This document shows positions 25,058-33,156 of a stretch of DNA of 64,000 bases, piece after piece. The notes below the pieces were generated by a model. That model made no database searches. It had not been told where the DNA came from and was given only the letters and a program-made list of their open reading frames with translations. The translations under genes and the position numbers were made by a program. Origin of the DNA: Betaproteobacteria bacterium (lineage in GTDB: Bacteria > Pseudomonadota > Gammaproteobacteria > Burkholderiales > Casimicrobiaceae); contig JAAFJO010000006.1 of assembly GCA_013298145.1 (NCBI GenBank), positions 124,001 through 188,000 of the forward strand, written 5' to 3'. The number at the start of each line of letters is the position of its first letter. Position 1 is the first letter of the stretch.

Positions 25058-25666
25058 ATGCGCACTCTCCCCTGCGAATCGATTGCTACGTCCCCTGAAT
25101 TTCGCCACCTCTCAACGATTGACGGCTTACGCATCGACCTGCGTTACGCGAGCGCGAACAATTTCATGGGGCGCGACATGTATTCGCCGCTTGATTGCGC
25201 GTGGTTGCATGCGGAAGCCGCACACGGCATTGAGCATGCCGTCGCGTGGCTCGCGAAACAGCGCAGCGACGTGACGCTTTGCATCCTCGACGCGCTACGA
25301 CCGCATCGTGTGCAGCTCGCGATGTGGGACGCGCTCAAAAACGGCGATTTGCAAAAGTACCTCGCACCGCCCGAGCGCGGATCGATTCATTCGTACGGAA
25401 TGGCGGTTGACGTGACCCTGCTTGATGCCAACGGCGACGAGCTCGACATGGGCACCGGCTTCGACGAAATGAGCGAAACCTCCCACCCCGAACACGAATC
25501 GCAGTTTTTGAAAACAGGCGATCTCACCGCCGAGCAAGTCGCCAATCGCCACCTACTGCGCGATGCAATGAAGGCCAGCGACTTTCACGGCATCGCCACC
25601 GAATGGTGGCATTTTGATTGCGGCGATCGCGTGCGCGTGCGAAACGAATTCGCCCGCGTCGTGTAA
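25058..25666 (+). CDS. D-Ala-D-Ala dipeptidase (VanX/DdpX-like, M15D)
   Basis: A 202-residue zinc peptidase. The M15 zinc motif SIHSYGMAVDVTLLD (SxHxxGxxxD) and the catalytic glutamate with third zinc ligand in ATEWWHFD are intact, together with RIDLRYASANNFMG and LDALRPHRVQ. Housekeeping Gram-negative VanX homologues recycle D-Ala-D-Ala from cell-wall turnover rather than give resistance. No signal peptide is evident, so it is probably cytoplasmic. It lies alone between repeats, some 6 kb before the cell-wall cluster at 31173-40897. Confidence 0.88.
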   Translation: MRTLPCESIATSPEFRHLSTIDGLRIDLRYASANNFMGRDMYSPLDCAWLHAEAAHGIEHAVAWLAKQRSDVTLCILDALRPHRVQLAMWDALKNGDLQKYLAPPERGSIHSYGMAVDVTLLDANGDELDMGTGFDEMSETSHPEHESQFLKTGDLTAEQVANRHLLRDAMKASDFHGIATEWWHFDCGDRVRVRNEFARVV

Positions 25667-25680
25667 GTCCCTCGTCCTCT

Positions 25681-25705
25681 TGTAGGCGCGGGCTTGACCG
25701 CGCTC
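25681..25705 (+). repeat. REP single, family C
   Basis: TGTAGGCGCGGGCTTGACCG... after the dipeptidase gene. Also found at 49585-49643 (inverted pair), 52328-52350 and inside acnD. Confidence 0.8.
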
Positions 25706-25844
25706 AGCGGCTCACCGAGCTATCAAAAATGTGAGTACACGACGACCCACCAGCTCGGCTAAATTTCGCTGACGCCGCCTCAACCTTTCACCACCGCGCC
25801 GCAACCGCGCGTGCATGCGCCTAAAACGCATCAAAATAGACCGC

Positions 25845-27239
25845 ATGCACGAAATCATTTGCCCCCACTGCAGCAAAGCCTTCAAGATTGACGAAACGGG
25901 TTACGCCGACATCTTGAAGCAGGTACGAGATGCCGACTTCGCCGAACAGCTTCACGAGCGGCTAGAGATCGCCGAGAAAGACAAGCTGAGCGCCGTCGAA
26001 CTCGCCGAGGCCCGCCTCGCCAGCGAACTCGAAAAGCGAGCCGCCGCCAAAGACAGCGAAATCCAGGCGCTCAAGGCTAAGCTCGATGCAGGCGATGTCG
26101 CCCGCAAACTGGCCGTGAGTGAAGCGCTGAGCGCTGTTGAAAAAGAGCGCGACACACTCGCCAACCAACTCGCCCAAGCGCAGCAAGAAAAGGAAAACGC
26201 GGCCAAACTCGCCGAAGCAAAAACACTCGCAGAGCTGCAAAAAAGCGCCGCTAGCAAAGACGCGGAAATTCAAGCGCTCAAAGCAGAGCTAAACAACCTC
26301 GCGCTCACACAACGTCTCGCCCTTGCCGATGCAGTCGGTACCGTTCAGAAAGAGCGCGACGAACTTAAAATCAACCTCGAACGCGCAGCGCTTGAGAAGG
26401 CGCTTGCAGAAAAGTCGCTCAAGGAGCGATACGAAGTTCAGATCAAAGATCGCGAAGGCGAAATCGAGCGCCTGCGCGACATGAAAGCGCGACTTTCTAC
26501 CAAGATGGTCGGCGAAACGCTGGAGCAACACTGCGAAACTGAATTCAACCGCCTCCGCGCGACCGCTTTCCCACGCGCCTATTTCGAAAAAGATAACGAC
26601 GCCAAAAGCGGCAGCAAGGGCGACTTCATCTTTCGCGATAGCGATGAAGCAGGCACCGAAATCGTCTCCATCATGTTCGAGATGAAAAACGAAAGCGACG
26701 CCACCGCCACCAAGCAGCGCAACGAAGATTTCTTCAAAGAGCTCGACAAAGATCGCAACGAGAAAGGCTGCGAATACGCCGTACTCGTTTCGCTGCTCGA
26801 ACCCGATAGCGAGCTCTACAACACCGGCATCGTTGACGTCTTCCATCGCTATCCGAAGATGTACGTGATCCGCCCGCAGTTCTTCATCCCCATCATCACC
26901 CTGCTGCGCAACGCCGCGATGAAGGCAATGCAATACAAAACCGAACTCGCACTCGTCAAAGCGCAGAACATCGACATCACCAATTTCGAAAACGAACTAG
27001 AAGGCTTCAAAGCCGCCTTCGGCAAGAACTACGAACTCGCCTCACGCAAATTCCAAACCGCCATCGACGAGATCGACAAATCCATCGACCACCTCACGAA
27101 AACCAAAGAAGCCCTGCTCGGCACCGACCGCAACCTGCGCCTCGCCAACGACAAGGCGCAGGACGTAACGATTAAGCGATTAACGAAGGGGAACCCAACG
27201 ATGGCGGGGAAGTTTGCGGAAGTGAAGAATGGAGGGTGA
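25845..27239 (+). CDS. DUF2130 protein with zinc-ribbon start, coiled coil and nuclease-like domain
   Basis: A 464-residue DUF2130 (COG4487) protein. ATG 25845 ([15 protein letters not shown]) is preferred over 25815 because the CPHC zinc-ribbon-like motif belongs at the N terminus. Residues about 25-220 are a long coiled coil rich in A, E, K and L with near-duplicated segments ([12 protein letters not shown] and [12 protein letters not shown]). The C-terminal half ([12 protein letters not shown]) resembles a PD-(D/E)xK nuclease core. The function of the family is unknown. It ends 60 bp before the nuclease/HerA pair in the same direction and may belong to the same defence-like locus. Confidence 0.82.
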   Translation: MHEIICPHCSKAFKIDETGYADILKQVRDADFAEQLHERLEIAEKDKLSAVELAEARLASELEKRAAAKDSEIQALKAKLDAGDVARKLAVSEALSAVEKERDTLANQLAQAQQEKENAAKLAEAKTLAELQKSAASKDAEIQALKAELNNLALTQRLALADAVGTVQKERDELKINLERAALEKALAEKSLKERYEVQIKDREGEIERLRDMKARLSTKMVGETLEQHCETEFNRLRATAFPRAYFEKDNDAKSGSKGDFIFRDSDEAGTEIVSIMFEMKNESDATATKQRNEDFFKELDKDRNEKGCEYAVLVSLLEPDSELYNTGIVDVFHRYPKMYVIRPQFFIPIITLLRNAAMKAMQYKTELALVKAQNIDITNFENELEGFKAAFGKNYELASRKFQTAIDEIDKSIDHLTKTKEALLGTDRNLRLANDKAQDVTIKRLTKGNPTMAGKFAEVKNGG

Positions 27240-27299
27240 GTTGAGGATTGATCCTTGTGCCCGTCGCTATTTGCTAACGGGATCTGCGAAGGATTTGTC

Positions 27300-28535
27300 G
27301 TGACCGACCGCAGCGCAACAGCGACCATCAAGGGATATTTCTACCAATTTGACCAGACCATCGTGCGATTGCTGGAGGGTTCGAAGCAAGCGAGCGTCAC
27401 GGTTGAAGGAATTGAAGATATCGATCTTGAGGATGGGAATGACAGTGCTTACGTCCAGTGCAAGTATTACGAAGGGACGGAATACAACCACTCGGTGATC
27501 AAGGAGGCTGTAATTCACATGCTGCGGCACTTTCATGCGGCTCGATTTCCAAGTGGTCGGGCCATTAAGTATCGACTCTATGGGCACTACAAGGGCGGCC
27601 AGCACAAGCTCAAGCTTCCCCTGACGGATGACTTCCTGAAGGCGAACTTCCTCACTTTCACGAAGGACAAGGTAGAGCACAAGGTTCACGATGAACTCGG
27701 GCTAATGCAACCGCAGCTCGCAGCCTTTCGGACCCTGCTTGATATTGATGTGAATGCGCTTTCCTACGATGCGCAGCAGAACAAGCTGCTTGGGCTCCTG
27801 AAGTTGGCGATTCCCGAATGCAGTGACGTCGATGCGAAGGTCTTTTACTATCCGAGCGCGATCAATGTAATTCAAGGGCTCGCGATCCAGGCTGACGAGG
27901 AAAAGCGAAAGATCACCAAAGAGAGATTTCTTCGGGAAGTGAATCGCAAGGATGTCATCTTCAGCGCCTGGTTACGGGAGAAGTTTGGCGCCGAGTATTA
28001 CGCGCGATTGATCCGGCGAAAATACTTCTACTTCGGCAAGACAAAGATGCCGAAGGCCTCACGATTCTTTGTCATTGACATGGCTGGCGAGTATGACGTC
28101 AGCAAAGCCACGCAGATGATGGTCCGAATGGCTGAGTTCTTCTCGCACAAGGAGCTCGTGAGGACGCCTCCCGCAGACAGGTTCTGCCCCTACGTACTGC
28201 TACGGGGGCTGACACTTGCCGAACTGGTCGACCTCAAAAAGAGCCTTTGGCACCAAGGAGTAGCCTTCAGCGATGGGTATCCGTTCCAAGGTGCCGACTT
28301 CTCGCCCAAAACACTTACCGCGGATCCTACCAAGGAACAGCTCTGGCGGATCAAGCTCGTGCCCAGTGAAGATCAGCTTGCGCCCATCATCGCAGCGGTC
28401 ACCGGCTCAGTCATCGAGATCTACGACTTCTACAAAACGACGCCACTGGACGGCACTTGTGTCACCAAGTGCCAGGTCGCTCACGCGATCAAGAGTAGTC
28501 ATTCCTATCTATTGCAGGAGGTCATGCAAGCATGA
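27300..28535 (+). CDS. Cap4/DUF4297-like nuclease paired with HerA
   Basis: A 411-residue protein from GTG 27300 with AAGGA 6-10 nt upstream; the ORF-track start at 27255 has no ribosome site. The N-terminal region has the pattern of DUF4297/Cap4-type dsDNA endonucleases: an aromatic GYFYQFDQTIVRLLE helix, then VTVEGIEDIDLED and VQCKYYEG, giving a D/E...QxK PD-(D/E)xK core (E39, D42, Q53, K55). The rest is not recognised. The stop overlaps the herA-like start as ATGA. Nuclease-HerA pairs of this type are described anti-phage systems; defence here is inferred from family and context. Confidence 0.75.
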   Translation: MTDRSATATIKGYFYQFDQTIVRLLEGSKQASVTVEGIEDIDLEDGNDSAYVQCKYYEGTEYNHSVIKEAVIHMLRHFHAARFPSGRAIKYRLYGHYKGGQHKLKLPLTDDFLKANFLTFTKDKVEHKVHDELGLMQPQLAAFRTLLDIDVNALSYDAQQNKLLGLLKLAIPECSDVDAKVFYYPSAINVIQGLAIQADEEKRKITKERFLREVNRKDVIFSAWLREKFGAEYYARLIRRKYFYFGKTKMPKASRFFVIDMAGEYDVSKATQMMVRMAEFFSHKELVRTPPADRFCPYVLLRGLTLAELVDLKKSLWHQGVAFSDGYPFQGADFSPKTLTADPTKEQLWRIKLVPSEDQLAPIIAAVTGSVIEIYDFYKTTPLDGTCVTKCQVAHAIKSSHSYLLQEVMQA

Positions 28536-30301
28536 GCGATTCAAACGACATTAGGGCGGAAGTAATTGCCGTTTTCCCAGACAAGGTAAAGATCTCGGTA
28601 GGCAATATCGCAGCGTTCGCCAATGATAAGAGCGTCAAGGTGGGCTCCTACCTTCGTATCACCGACAGCGAGGATTGCGCACTGATCGCAATCATCGAGA
28701 ACTTCTGCATCGAAGTAAACGACAAGTCCGAGCGCCGTCACATCATTGAGGCGCTTCCGCTGGGAATCATCGCTGACGGCAAGTTCATCCGAGGCGGTGA
28801 TACGTTGACGATTCCCCCCACCGGCGTTGCTCCGGCAACGGAGGATGACATTAAGAAGATCTTCGAAGACTCCGTTGAACCAGCCAAGAAGTTTGTGTTC
28901 AGCGCGTTGGTGTCGAACGAGAAAATCAACGTACCAGTAGATGGCGACCGTTTCTTCAATAAGCACATTGCTGTGGTGGGATCCACAGGTGCCGGAAAAT
29001 CCCACACGATCGCTAAGATCATTCAGACGGCGGTTAGCGCGAAGAATGGTGAGTATTCGCTCAACAACTCCCACGTCGTCATCTTTGATATCCACTCCGA
29101 GTACAGAAAGGCTTTTCCTGACGCCAACTTCCTCGACGCCAGCACGCTGAATCTACCGTACTGGCTGCTCAACAGCGAGGAACTGGAAGAGGTACTGTTG
29201 GATACGGGCGAGCGTGACAACTACAACCAATCGGCCGTGTTTCGCCAGTTGGTCACGGAGAACAAGAAGCGGCACAACACAGCTTCTAAGTTTGTCTTCT
29301 ATGACAGCCCGCTGAAGTTCAACATCCATGAGGTATTGAACGCGTTGTACAACATCAAGAACGAGACCGTGAACTCGAAGAACGAGGCGCGATACATGGT
29401 GGTGGATGACCGATATGAACTGCCCTTGGACGGAAAGACGGATCAAAACCACGGCTTGCTGTTGAATTCGGATGAGCGACTAAACAAATACTTCTTGAGC
29501 CGGCTCGAGTTTCACCCGACAAAACCCCAAAGCATCACTGCCGGAAGTTACGCAGACAAATCGCTGGACAAGTTCTTCACGCGGTTTGAATCAAAAGTAG
29601 CGCAAGACAGGCTCCAGTTTCTCTTCGGCCCAGCCGCGCAAACAGCCACGTTAGAGGGCACTCTCAAAAACCTTCTTGGCTACGGCGACAAACTGTCGAA
29701 CGTGACTATCATCGACCTAAGTGGCGTCCCCTTCGAAGTACTAAGCATCACCGTCTCCCTGATCTCGCGCATCCTGTTTGAGTACGGTTACCACTACAAA
29801 GTGATGAGGACCCGCGCCGACGAGACCATCAACACCGATGCGCCGCTCTTGCTCGTCTACGAGGAAGCACACAAGTACGTTCCCAACAGCGATCTGGCGA
29901 GATTTCGTGCCTCAAGGTTCTCGATTGAGCGGATCGCCAAAGAAGGTCGCAAGTACGGTGTCACGCTGCTCCTTTCGAGCCAGCGGCCATCCGAGATCTC
30001 CGAGACGATCTTCTCCCAATGCAGCAACTTCTTGGCAATGCGATTAACCAATCCAAGCGATCAGAGCTACGTATCGCGCTTGCTGCCAGACACCCTAGGT
30101 AATCTTTGTGAGAAGCTTCCAACCCTAAGCGCAGGCGAAGCGCTTCTCATTGGTGATGCCGTCGTAATGCCGTCGCTGATCAAGGTCGAACGATGCAGCC
30201 CGACGCCGTCGTCTATCGATATTCCGTACTTCCAGCTATGGAAAGAAGAATGGAAGAGTATTGATTTCCCTGGAATTAAGAAGACTTGGCTCAAAGAGTA
30301 A
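28532..30301 (+). CDS. HerA-like hexameric ATPase
   Basis: A 589-residue HerA/FtsK-class ATPase. An N-terminal beta-barrel (HAS-barrel-like, residues 1-100) precedes the P-loop GSTGAGKSHT (about 150-159). Walker B is LLLVYEEAHKYVP (about 437-449), followed by an arginine-finger-like RIAKEGRKYG and the sensor SSQRPSEIS. Bacterial HerA homologues beside nucleases assemble with them into large defence complexes. Translation is coupled to the upstream nuclease by a 4-nt overlap. Nothing mobile is seen at the borders. Confidence 0.9.
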   Translation: MSDSNDIRAEVIAVFPDKVKISVGNIAAFANDKSVKVGSYLRITDSEDCALIAIIENFCIEVNDKSERRHIIEALPLGIIADGKFIRGGDTLTIPPTGVAPATEDDIKKIFEDSVEPAKKFVFSALVSNEKINVPVDGDRFFNKHIAVVGSTGAGKSHTIAKIIQTAVSAKNGEYSLNNSHVVIFDIHSEYRKAFPDANFLDASTLNLPYWLLNSEELEEVLLDTGERDNYNQSAVFRQLVTENKKRHNTASKFVFYDSPLKFNIHEVLNALYNIKNETVNSKNEARYMVVDDRYELPLDGKTDQNHGLLLNSDERLNKYFLSRLEFHPTKPQSITAGSYADKSLDKFFTRFESKVAQDRLQFLFGPAAQTATLEGTLKNLLGYGDKLSNVTIIDLSGVPFEVLSITVSLISRILFEYGYHYKVMRTRADETINTDAPLLLVYEEAHKYVPNSDLARFRASRFSIERIAKEGRKYGVTLLLSSQRPSEISETIFSQCSNFLAMRLTNPSDQSYVSRLLPDTLGNLCEKLPTLSAGEALLIGDAVVMPSLIKVERCSPTPSSIDIPYFQLWKEEWKSIDFPGIKKTWLKE

Positions 30302-30393
30302 ATCAGAGGGCCTGAGATCAATTTCCTCGCAAGACCCTGTGTGTATTACTCACACGGTCGCCGCGATGCGGCAAGTCCCCGAGTGCGAATCGC

Positions 30394-30801
30394 CTATGCC
30401 TGATCCGGCGCAATCACTTCTACGGTCGGGAAATACGCGCGGTAGCGCGCCGAATCACGCGTGAGGACTGGTGACTGGATGACAGCGGCGTGCGCACCGA
30501 TGAAAAAGTCGGGCAGCACGCTTTGTCGCGTGCCCTTTGCGCGCTTGTATTGCATGAAGGCTTTGCCTGCGAGGAAGAGCGCGGGGCGCGGCAATTCGAA
30601 CACTTGCAGTTGCAGTTGGGCCACGGCGCGCTCCAGCTCTTCAATGCGGGCGAACGCGCAGGAGATTTCAGCGTAGATGATCGGGTTGATGACCAGCGCG
30701 TGAATTTGTGACTGCGCGCGCAATTGCGCGATCGACCACGCCGCCCATTCGCTATCGTCTTCGAGCACGTCGATCAAGACGTTGCTATCCACGAGCAGCA
30801 T
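30394..30801 (-). CDS. VapC-like PIN-domain toxin
   Basis: A 135-residue PIN-domain protein. Acidic residues appear in LLVDSNVLIDVLE, NPIIYAEISCAF and LPDFFIGAHAAV, with a C-terminal TRDSARYRAYFP. It is on the minus strand 12 bp after the AbrB-type antitoxin gene and convergent with the HerA gene. It differs clearly from the VapC at 20385-20789. Confidence 0.88.
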   Translation of the reverse strand: MLLVDSNVLIDVLEDDSEWAAWSIAQLRAQSQIHALVINPIIYAEISCAFARIEELERAVAQLQLQVFELPRPALFLAGKAFMQYKRAKGTRQSVLPDFFIGAHAAVIQSPVLTRDSARYRAYFPTVEVIAPDQA

Positions 30802-30813
30802 GCGCGCTCCGGA

Positions 30814-31056
30814 TCAGATTTCGCTGCGCAGTAGCTTCATCAAATCGTCGGTGCGCCACTTGACGGTGGCTTTGCCGCGCACGGCCTCGAATCGATCTAC
30901 CGCTTTCTTCGTGCTACGAGCCGTTACCGGATTCAACACCACCTGCCCCGACGCATTGACCGCAAAGTCAACCGCGCTACCTGGCGCGAGGTGAAGCGCA
31001 TCGCGAATGTGCTTCGGGATGGTGACTTGGCCTTTGCTGGTGAGGTTGGTGCTCAT
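30814..31056 (-). CDS. AbrB-family antitoxin (VapB-like)
   Basis: An 80-residue AbrB/MazE-type swapped-hairpin protein. LTSKGQVTIPKHIRDALHLAPGSAVDF is the DNA-binding hairpin, and the C-terminal tail (KWRTDDLMKLLRSEI) would bind the toxin. It is the first gene of the pair with the PIN-domain gene at 30394-30801. Confidence 0.9.
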   Translation of the reverse strand: MSTNLTSKGQVTIPKHIRDALHLAPGSAVDFAVNASGQVVLNPVTARSTKKAVDRFEAVRGKATVKWRTDDLMKLLRSEI

Positions 31057-31172
31057 GGTGGATTTCGAAGTATTACCAATGCACGAATGGTAACACTGCG
31101 AGGCGCCGCGCGTTGACTTAGCCGCGTTTCTTCGAAATTGCGCGCCAACGTCCAGCGATTCTTACGAACCGC

Positions 31173-32693
31173 TCAACGCCCTTGCCCAACAAACCCCTTC
31201 ATCAATTCATCCAACACCGCCCTGCCCTTCGCGCCGCGGGCGTTGTCGTGGTTTAGGAAGAGGACGACGACTTGCGGCTCGCCGCTTGCGTCGGGTAGAT
31301 AGCCCGCGACGCTGGTGACGTTGCGGAGACCGCCGGTTTTCATGCGGCCGATTTCGTTGGCGGGGGTGTCTCTGAGGCGATTGCGCATTGCGCCGTCGAT
31401 GCCGACGATCGGCAGGCTCATCATGAATTCGCTCGCCCATTTGCTTTTCTGTGCGGCGCGTAGCGTTTGCGCGAGGGTCATCGGCGCGATCATTTCCTTT
31501 CTTGAGAGGCCAGAGCCGTTTTCGATCACGAGGCCTGCGTCGTCGATGCCATTTTCACGAAGCCAGGCGCGAACGACGGCGTCGGCGCGCGCTGCAGTGG
31601 GCGCGCTTTTCTCTAGCTTCGTTGTCGCGTCGCTGGCGAGTGCGCCCATCGTGAGATAGGCGATGCGCGTCATTGCGTTATCGCTTCGCTTGTTGATGTC
31701 ACGATTGAATTCGGCGAGCGTTCGGGAATCGACGTTTGAAACGGTTCTGACTGGCGGGTCGCCCGCGTTCGCACTACGCGTGGGCGCGATCCCCTCTCGC
31801 GCACGACCGCTCCATTGCCCGCCGAGCGATTTCCACAGGGCGCGAGTGACGCGCTCAACGTAATCGGTGCGATCAATGATGTTGATTTCTGTGGCGATGC
31901 TGCAATTTTTCGGGAAGGTGCCGAGGAGCGCAACGCGAATTTCACCGCTCACGAGTTTGTCAACGCGAGGGATTTTCCAATCGTCTTCCCAGAGCGCGCA
32001 GCTCTTTTCAACCAGCGCCATTTCGGAGACGAATTGCACGCCATCCATCAGCGGGCCGAATACGACGCGCACTTCTTTTTCGTCCGAGGCGATGGCGAGC
32101 TGGTTGAGATTGCTGCCGAGCATCAGCGCATCAGGAATCACGTTGTAGCGAAATTCGGGCGATTCATCGAACGGGGCAACGCCTTCGTACGGGCGCGGCG
32201 GTTGAAAAAACTCGCGATCCACGATGAGATCGCCCTCGATCACGCGGACGCCCTGCGCGCGAAGCGTTCGCAGCATCGATTCCAGCGCGTCGACGGAAAG
32301 CTCATCCGCGCCGCCGCCGACCAGGGCGAGATCGCCGCGCAAGGTGTCTCCACGCTGTTCGGCGCGGGTGACGAGCGTGGTCTTCGGGCGGTAAGACGGC
32401 TTGAGCGTTTCCAGCGCGACGATAGAGGTCAAGACTTTGATCGTGGACGCAGGCTGCATGGCGCGAGTAGCTTGCCGCTGCCAGAGCACGCGCCCGTCGC
32501 TTTGGCGAAGCACGACACCGCCAAGCGCATCTTCAGGGATTTGCGCTTCGCGGAGCTTTGCGAGTGCGGGTTCTGGGATTGCACTTGCGGCATCTCGCGG
32601 CGCTTGCAGGTGTGCGCAGCCGCTCATGAACGCCATCGCGAGGAATGCGACTACCCAATGCGCGCGGAAATTTCGATTCAGTGTTTTCGCCAT
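31173..32693 (-). CDS. dacB: D-alanyl-D-alanine carboxypeptidase/endopeptidase (PBP4 family), lipoprotein
   Basis: A 506-residue S13 peptidase that trims or cleaves peptidoglycan peptides. The N terminus has a lipoprotein signal (AFLAMAFMSGC, Cys about 26). Active-site motifs are SxxK in PASTIKVL, SxN in RSDNAMTR and KTG in MKTGGLRN. Membrane anchoring by lipid is less usual for PBP4, which is normally soluble or loosely bound in the periplasm. It is divergent from the TonB receptor gene, with a 463-bp gap. Confidence 0.92.
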   Translation of the reverse strand: MAKTLNRNFRAHWVVAFLAMAFMSGCAHLQAPRDAASAIPEPALAKLREAQIPEDALGGVVLRQSDGRVLWQRQATRAMQPASTIKVLTSIVALETLKPSYRPKTTLVTRAEQRGDTLRGDLALVGGGADELSVDALESMLRTLRAQGVRVIEGDLIVDREFFQPPRPYEGVAPFDESPEFRYNVIPDALMLGSNLNQLAIASDEKEVRVVFGPLMDGVQFVSEMALVEKSCALWEDDWKIPRVDKLVSGEIRVALLGTFPKNCSIATEINIIDRTDYVERVTRALWKSLGGQWSGRAREGIAPTRSANAGDPPVRTVSNVDSRTLAEFNRDINKRSDNAMTRIAYLTMGALASDATTKLEKSAPTAARADAVVRAWLRENGIDDAGLVIENGSGLSRKEMIAPMTLAQTLRAAQKSKWASEFMMSLPIVGIDGAMRNRLRDTPANEIGRMKTGGLRNVTSVAGYLPDASGEPQVVVLFLNHDNARGAKGRAVLDELMKGFVGQGR

Positions 32694-33156
32694 GAACGGA
32701 TGCTACGAGAGGTTTCGCGCCGTCGGCGCGCGGGCGATATCGGATGACGAAATTGGCATGGTGACGCTGTAGTCGCTTCACTTATTTAGCAAAAACAGCT
32801 AAATCCCTATTTTCACTGCACTAGCGATCGATTAAATATTATTTCGCTAATTAGTTTTATCGTCATCTAGCCCAATTCTAACGGCATTTAAATACGTAGT
32901 TCTGTAGATTAAGGTGTTCCCCTAAATGCTGCGCGGCGTTGTCCGTTTTCCGCTACCGCTTTCATGCAATTTCGGCAACGTGGGACGTAGTAATTGACAT
33001 AAAAGTCATCGACCGCGTGTAATAAGCGGAACCAGTTGAGTACCAGTTGCAATTGGGCACCGGGCGGATTCAAGCAATGTTTGGGGCGTTGTCAAACTCG
33101 TGTGTTGCAGCTGGGTGAAGCGGGCAAGTCAATAACCTTCTACGAGAGGATTACCA
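32694..33156 (+). promoter_or_regulatory. AT-rich intergenic region with predicted receptor promoter
   Basis: 463 bp without a gene between dacB and the TonB receptor. The AT-rich part (about 32772-32930) contrasts with the surroundings. TTGACA at 32994-32999 and TGTAAT at 33018-33023 (18-bp spacing) make a good sigma-70 promoter for the receptor, leaving a leader of about 125 nt. GAGAGGA at 33144-33150 precedes the GTG start. I see no Fur box or other known operator. Confidence 0.5.

Noticed and set aside
25058-25666. Vancomycin-resistance gene
   Set aside because: VanX-like by motif, but vanH, vanA, vanR and vanS are absent and Gram-negative homologues serve wall recycling.
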